A DNA stretch of 8,381 bases, taken from contig JAKEHD010000630.1 in assembly GCA_022615215.1 (NCBI GenBank), positions 1-8,381 of the forward strand, in the 5' to 3' direction. The position numbers were made by a program, and so were the translations under genes. A model generated the notes under the pieces. The model was given only the letters and a program-made list of their open reading frames with translations. It did not search any database and was not told the origin of the DNA. The stretch comes from Blastocatellia bacterium (lineage in GTDB: Bacteria > Acidobacteriota > Blastocatellia > UBA7656). Positions 5,158-8,381 of the stretch are shown here, in pieces (position 1 is the stretch's first letter; every line of letters starts with the position of its first letter).

Positions 5158-7263
5158 TCAAGTCTCACGAAACTCAAGCTCAATTCCCGAACGTCGCTCC
5201 TCAAGCATCCTTCTCACATAAAGCGCGATCTCTTCTGCGGCAGCCTGGGGGTGTTTGCCGCGCGGATGAATGCCGCAAACGGCGTTCGTGTTCGAATGAT
5301 CGAGCGAACTGCTCCAACGCGACTGCCCGGCCCTGTCGCGGCCGTAAGTGAGATAAGCCGAGAGCGTGTTCAATCCCGTGCCGGGCCGCTCCCCTATCAG
5401 GTGTACGATCACCTCGACGCCGAGCAATGCGCCTGTATGATAGCCTGCGCGCACCCGACCGTTATCGATGACTATATCGACATCGCCGATGTTGTACCCG
5501 GTCTCGATAAGCAAGCTCCTGAGCGGAGGAAGCAGGGTTCGCAAATTTTCATTGACGGCATCCGCATTAAGCCCGTCCGAAATCACTATCTGCACATCGG
5601 GACGATGCGACGCGTAGAGCGATAGGATGCGACTCCCATCTTCCTCGCGGATCGCTTCGCCCGACTCCGGGTGCATCAAATAATCATCTCGACTCGCAGC
5701 TTTCGTGCGAACGCGGAGGCACTGCCCTGATGCGTCTCTTATCACTCGGTCATCAATCCGGGCATAAAGGGCGTGCTGCGCCTGCGCGTAGATGCCGTCC
5801 ATTCGCGCCTCGACTTCGGGCGGAGTCGCGTAATGCGCGCCGTGTCCATATCCGAGGTCGAACCCCCTTTCGGCGAGTGCGGTCAGCTTCCTTTTGCCCA
5901 CTTCGCCGAGCGCCTCAAGCGAGCGCGTCTCGCCGCCCGCTTTCATGTAGATCGCGTAAAGCGATTCTGCGCCGGGTCTGTTCGAAGCCAGATCGCCCGA
6001 TTCGCTCATCACGCCCATCGCGATAAACTTGCTCTGCATCGCTGTGGAGACTTGCTTTCCGGTGCGGCGGCGGAGGCGAGGGTGCTCGCGAAATGAAGTC
6101 GTAAGGTAGCCGAGCATAGGGTCTGCATTGCCCGCGACTGCCATCAAGTAAGCGGGCGCGGCATGTAGGACTATCTGTTCGGTGAGTTGCTGAAGCGCCG
6201 CCGGCGCTATCCCCATGTGAAAAGTCGAACAGACATCGAGACCCATCGTCAGCCCGTGCAGTTTCGCCATCACGGTATCTTCGAGGCACGCGCGGAAAAG
6301 CTGATCTTCATTGCGAAAAACTTCGGGGCCGATGAATCCCGCAACATCATTTACGATCATCCACGAGCCGGTCTGCCTGCGAATGTATCGAGCCAACCCA
6401 TAAGCGCGCGCTTCCAGCGTCACCATATCGACACCCTCGGCCGCGCCGTTGGTTACGGCTGATCCCTGACCTGTTTCGAAATAGAGACCGTCGAATCCGC
6501 GCGCGAGATCGAGCAATCCGTCAACATCCAGCCCGACCATCCCCGATAGAGCGAGCGAGGTGCCTGCAAGGCTCTGGAATCCCACATCCACACGGGTTCG
6601 CGCGCGGGCCGAAGCCTGTTTGACTATGTCTGAAAGGACCGAGTAACGAGCAGGCAAGTCGAGCCTCTCCTTCACGCTGCGCAGTAGTTCTTCGAGACGG
6701 ATGATCGTATCCAGATCGTCGCTCGCGGGGTTGAGACCGAGTATTACATCGCCGCAACCATAAGAGAGACCTTCGAGAATCGAGAAGAGTATTTCATCCT
6801 CGTCATCGCCGGGGCTGTTTGGTTGTATGCGCGAACCGAAATGATCGGGCGAGCCGACTGTGATTCCCTCGCCCGGCAGGGGGTTGAAAATCGCGTGAGC
6901 GATGATAGAGAGTTCTTCACCTGTCATCACCTTCACGACCGCAGCGATCACTTCGCTCGCAAACCCATCACGATAACGACGCACAAACGCGGAAGCATCA
7001 GGGCCGAGCAGGATATGTTTCAATTCGTTTACGGTCAGGCGGGACACTTCGGCCGCAAGCCGCGAGTCGAGCGAGCGCGTAAGAGCCTCGCTCAAGCTGT
7101 CTTGCACCAGCATGGTTCCGGCAATCTCTCCGACTCGGAGGGCGGAGAGCATGTGCCGGGCTTCCTTTCGTTCAAGCTCATCGCGTGTTCCGCCTACGAG
7201 CAGATCGCCCTCTTTGAACTCGTTGGCTCGAACCAGTATTGCGGTCAGCTCCTGAGGATTCAT
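5158..7263 (-). CDS. eutBC: Ethanolamine ammonia-lyase, fused large (EutB) and small (EutC) subunits
   Basis: The 701-residue protein should convert ethanolamine to acetaldehyde and ammonia by radical chemistry with adenosylcobalamin. Residues 1 to about 425 align by eye with EutB. R145 and Q147 (RIQPN), N178 (GLNPA), E263 (YFETGQG) and D343 (MGLDVC) match the five substrate-binding residues I recall for the E. coli enzyme (R160, Q162, N193, E287, D362), and GFIGPE is at 309-314. Residues from about 455 to 701 match EutC, with PDVQIVISDGL (555-565), LLPPL (577-581) and GERPGTGLNTLSAYLTYGRD (624-643). Normally these are separate chains of about 453 and 295 residues, so both are slightly shortened; the EutC N-terminus that targets shells is gone. 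First gene of the cluster; ATG 7263 is the most upstream possible start, with only a weak GAG as ribosome binding site. All substrate residues are kept, so activity is likely. A related amino alcohol could be the true substrate. Confidence 0.93.
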   Translation of the reverse strand: MNPQELTAILVRANEFKEGDLLVGGTRDELERKEARHMLSALRVGEIAGTMLVQDSLSEALTRSLDSRLAAEVSRLTVNELKHILLGPDASAFVRRYRDGFASEVIAAVVKVMTGEELSIIAHAIFNPLPGEGITVGSPDHFGSRIQPNSPGDDEDEILFSILEGLSYGCGDVILGLNPASDDLDTIIRLEELLRSVKERLDLPARYSVLSDIVKQASARARTRVDVGFQSLAGTSLALSGMVGLDVDGLLDLARGFDGLYFETGQGSAVTNGAAEGVDMVTLEARAYGLARYIRRQTGSWMIVNDVAGFIGPEVFRNEDQLFRACLEDTVMAKLHGLTMGLDVCSTFHMGIAPAALQQLTEQIVLHAAPAYLMAVAGNADPMLGYLTTSFREHPRLRRRTGKQVSTAMQSKFIAMGVMSESGDLASNRPGAESLYAIYMKAGGETRSLEALGEVGKRKLTALAERGFDLGYGHGAHYATPPEVEARMDGIYAQAQHALYARIDDRVIRDASGQCLRVRTKAASRDDYLMHPESGEAIREEDGSRILSLYASHRPDVQIVISDGLNADAVNENLRTLLPPLRSLLIETGYNIGDVDIVIDNGRVRAGYHTGALLGVEVIVHLIGERPGTGLNTLSAYLTYGRDRAGQSRWSSSLDHSNTNAVCGIHPRGKHPQAAAEEIALYVRRMLEERRSGIELEFRET

Positions 7264-7357
7264 AGCGTGTACTCAGTGGCCTTTCGCTTTCGAAGGCAGA
7301 GTTTCATCTTTCATGCTGGCGCTACATAAAACGATGGGGTATCAAAACGCGGATGCC

Positions 7358-7385
7358 AGTATAACCGATCACCGGCGGTTGTACA
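7358..7385 (-). promoter_or_regulatory. Candidate promoter of the eutBC cluster
   Basis: On the minus strand TGTACA (7380-7385) and TATACT (7358-7363) are 16 bases apart. The -10 is near consensus and the -35 matches TTGACA moderately. Transcription would start about 7 bases downstream, giving a leader of roughly 85-90 bases before the lyase ATG. Confidence 0.45.
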
Positions 7386-7471
7386 TAGTCGGGCTGTAAT
7401 GGGAAATCTGATATGGGGTTCTTATGTGCTTACAGGCTTTTGTGATCTTTCTTGAGTCGGCGCATTGCAAA

Positions 7472-7500
7472 GAGTTCGATTTGCCGGTTTGTGGTATTAT
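7472..7500 (+). promoter_or_regulatory. Candidate extended -10 promoter of the repeat-protein gene
   Basis: TGGTATTAT (7492-7500) is a good extended -10 element (TGn followed by TATTAT). The -35 position, GAGTTC at 7472-7477, is poor, as is common for extended -10 promoters. It leaves a leader of about 70 bases before the ATG at 7579. Confidence 0.5.
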
Positions 7501-7563
7501 GGCTGTGTCTCGTTCGATCGCAGTGAGCCGGATTGTAGAGCGATCGGCAGGCAATAAATATAG

Positions 7564-7569
7564 AAGAGG
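7564..7569 (+). promoter_or_regulatory. Ribosome binding site of the repeat-protein gene
   Basis: AAGAGG lies nine bases before ATG 7579 and supports that start. Confidence 0.6.
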
Positions 7570-7578
7570 CAGATTGAC

Positions 7579-8253
7579 ATGAGCGAAGACCGCATACAGC
7601 GTCAGATGGAGTTCATCATCGAGCAGCAGGCGAAGTTTCAATCAGACATCGCCCAGCTTCAAGAGCAAAGCAGAGAGAACACGGCCAATATCGGCAGGCT
7701 GGCCGAGACCGTAAGGGAAAACCATATAGGGATGGCCCGGCAGATAGAGGCGATGGTCGAAGTGCAAAAACAGACGAGCCGCGACGTGATGGCTCTTGCG
7801 GGTATAGTATCGGACCTGTCGGATACTATGGCGCGAATGGAAATCGAGGCGGAGGCAGACCGGCGAGAGATGCGCGAGAATTTTGCGCGATCTGAAATCG
7901 AGGCGGAAGCAGATAGGCGAGAGACGCGCGAGAACTTTGCGCGATCTGAAATCAAGGCGGAAGCTGATAGGCGAGAGATGCGCGAGATTTCTGCGCAGTT
8001 TGAAATCAAGGCGGAAGCAGATCGGCAGGAGATGCGCGAGATTTCTGCGCGAGCCGATGCGCGTATGGACCGCTTCGAGGCCCAGGCCGAGTCAGACCGC
8101 CAGGAGATTCGAGAGTCAATCGATAAACTGCTCCTTGCCAGTGAACGGACGCGGGCCTTGACTGAGCAGGTCGCTCTTCTCCAAGTACAGACCAGCCGGA
8201 GAGTGACCGATATGGATGAGCGCGTGACCGACATTGAATCGAAGCTGCCTTGA
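7579..8253 (+). CDS. Hypothetical coiled-coil / helical protein with 18-residue tandem repeats
   Basis: I do not recognise a family for this 224-residue protein. It is hydrophilic, almost free of proline and glycine in its middle, rich in Glu, Arg, Ala and Gln, and has no signal peptide, membrane segment or cysteine, so it is probably cytosolic. Residues 1-87 look like amphipathic helix (for example QQAKFQSDIAQLQEQ and MARQIEAMVEVQKQ). Residues 88-159 are four 18-residue repeats of the form EIEAEADRREMRENFARS, followed after a 7-residue insert (DARMDRF) by a decayed fifth copy. Residues 180-224 return to leucine/valine-bearing helix ending in ESKLP. Eighteen residues make exactly five turns of an alpha-helix, so the repeats would present a regular charged face. 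It is divergent from the lyase cluster, and nothing in it suggests a link to ethanolamine. A ribosome binding site and an extended -10 promoter make the gene real; function is unknown. Confidence 0.8.
   Translation: MSEDRIQRQMEFIIEQQAKFQSDIAQLQEQSRENTANIGRLAETVRENHIGMARQIEAMVEVQKQTSRDVMALAGIVSDLSDTMARMEIEAEADRREMRENFARSEIEAEADRRETRENFARSEIKAEADRREMREISAQFEIKAEADRQEMREISARADARMDRFEAQAESDRQEIRESIDKLLLASERTRALTEQVALLQVQTSRRVTDMDERVTDIESKLP
7840..8055 (+). repeat. Four 54-bp in-frame tandem repeats (plus a decayed fifth at 8077-8130)
   Basis: Units run 7840-7893, 7894-7947, 7948-8001 and 8002-8055. The first two differ at five of 54 positions; later ones diverge mainly at their ends. Several differences are silent (GAG/GAA, GAC/GAT, CGG/AGG), which suggests selection on the encoded 18-residue motif after duplication. 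A degenerate copy follows a 21-bp insert. Such arrays can gain or lose units by slippage. Confidence 0.9.
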
Positions 8254-8381
8254 GACCGTGAGAAGGAAAAGTTGAAAATTTCATTCTCATCACAGCACAA
8301 TCGATTATAATAACCGATGATGTCTGAAGTATCGTTGCTTTTATACTCTGCGCGGCATGAATTGACACTTTTCATCGAGAG
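8254..8381. other. Right-end non-coding stretch with a possible promoter -35 element
   Basis: No gene is seen in these 128 AT-richer bases. TGAGAA (8259-8264) and TTCTCA (8284-8289) form a weak inverted repeat after the stop codon, without a T-tract. TATAAT occurs at 8306-8311 without a good -35. A perfect TTGACA lies at 8362-8367, and its -10 partner would fall beyond the window. Confidence 0.3.

Larger units (their letters stand above)
7264..7578. other. Intergenic region with divergent promoters, no gene seen
   Basis: These 315 bases separate the lyase cluster (leftward) from the repeat-protein gene (rightward). They contain a candidate promoter for each direction and leader regions of roughly 70-90 bases. 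Open frames across the region are continuations of antisense reading of the flanking genes. On the minus-strand leader, GCCTT and AAGGC can form a 5-bp stem at about 7280-7298, just before the lyase start; its role is unclear. No complete cobalamin riboswitch is present. Confidence 0.6.

Noticed and set aside
5010..5204. 65-codon upstream extension of the adenylate-forming enzyme
   Set aside because: It overlaps the end of the lyase gene and adds a sequence without family similarity. ATG 5009 has a GGAG nine bases before it.
2384..7263. Bacterial microcompartment locus
   Set aside because: No shell protein is encoded here, and the EutC N-terminal targeting peptide is lost in the fusion. Shell genes outside the window cannot be excluded.
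7264..7385. Cobalamin riboswitch in the leader of the lyase gene (a GCCACTG occurs just before the ATG and a CCGGTGATC further up)
   Set aside because: GCCACTG resembles one conserved element, but the GGTG..AATCC core at the right distance, the B12 box and enough leader length are all missing. The CCGGTG lies between the proposed -35 and -10.
8254..8300. Intrinsic terminator after the repeat-protein gene
   Set aside because: The TGAGAA/TTCTCA stem is short with a 19-base loop and no T-tract follows.
7659..8375. Minus-strand open frame of 238 codons opposite the repeat protein
   Set aside because: The sequence is Ser/Arg/Ile-rich and low in complexity, as expected for the reverse of Glu/Arg-rich repeats. 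The plus-strand gene has the ribosome binding site and promoter.

Overview
The window looks like chromosomal DNA from a GC-rich Gram-negative-type bacterium. Acidobacteriota (for example the Blastocatellia) is my best guess, from protein character and codon choice, but no rRNA or marker gene proves it. There are four complete large genes, one smaller repeat-bearing gene, and a fragment of a fifth large gene at the left edge. I found no tRNA, rRNA, CRISPR array or complete insertion sequence.

Left edge (1-81, minus strand): a 27-codon stretch reads as part of the N-terminal domain of a large serine recombinase. The similarity stops exactly where the next gene's ATG begins, so this is either a recombination scar or a chimeric assembly end. 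Next (82-2382, plus strand) is a DsbD-type transmembrane thiol-disulfide reductase with an extra C-terminal TlpA/ResA-like thioredoxin domain, giving four cysteine pairs in one polypeptide. Its stop codon lies one base from the stop codon of the convergent minus-strand cluster.

Centre (7263 down to 2384, minus strand): a three-gene cluster transcribed in the order EutB-EutC fusion (adenosylcobalamin-dependent ethanolamine ammonia-lyase, both subunits in one 701-residue chain), a short PaaK/LuxE/EhpF-like adenylate-forming enzyme without the usual C-terminal lid domain, and an acylating-type aldehyde dehydrogenase. The lyase would make acetaldehyde and ammonia from ethanolamine. The other two enzymes form an acid/acyl/aldehyde interconversion pair of the kind seen as LuxE-LuxC and EhpF-EhpG. 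No microcompartment shell protein, EutA reactivase or permease is present here, and the fusion removes the free EutC N-terminus that normally targets the enzyme to a shell. I therefore infer a shell-less ethanolamine (or amino-alcohol) pathway. This cluster is the most interesting part of the window.

Right part: a 315-base intergenic region holds back-to-back candidate promoters, one for the lyase cluster and one for a divergent plus-strand gene (7579-8253). That gene encodes a soluble, highly charged helical/coiled-coil protein built around 18-residue (54-bp) tandem repeats. The last 128 bases appear non-coding and end with a consensus -35 hexamer whose -10 would lie outside the window.
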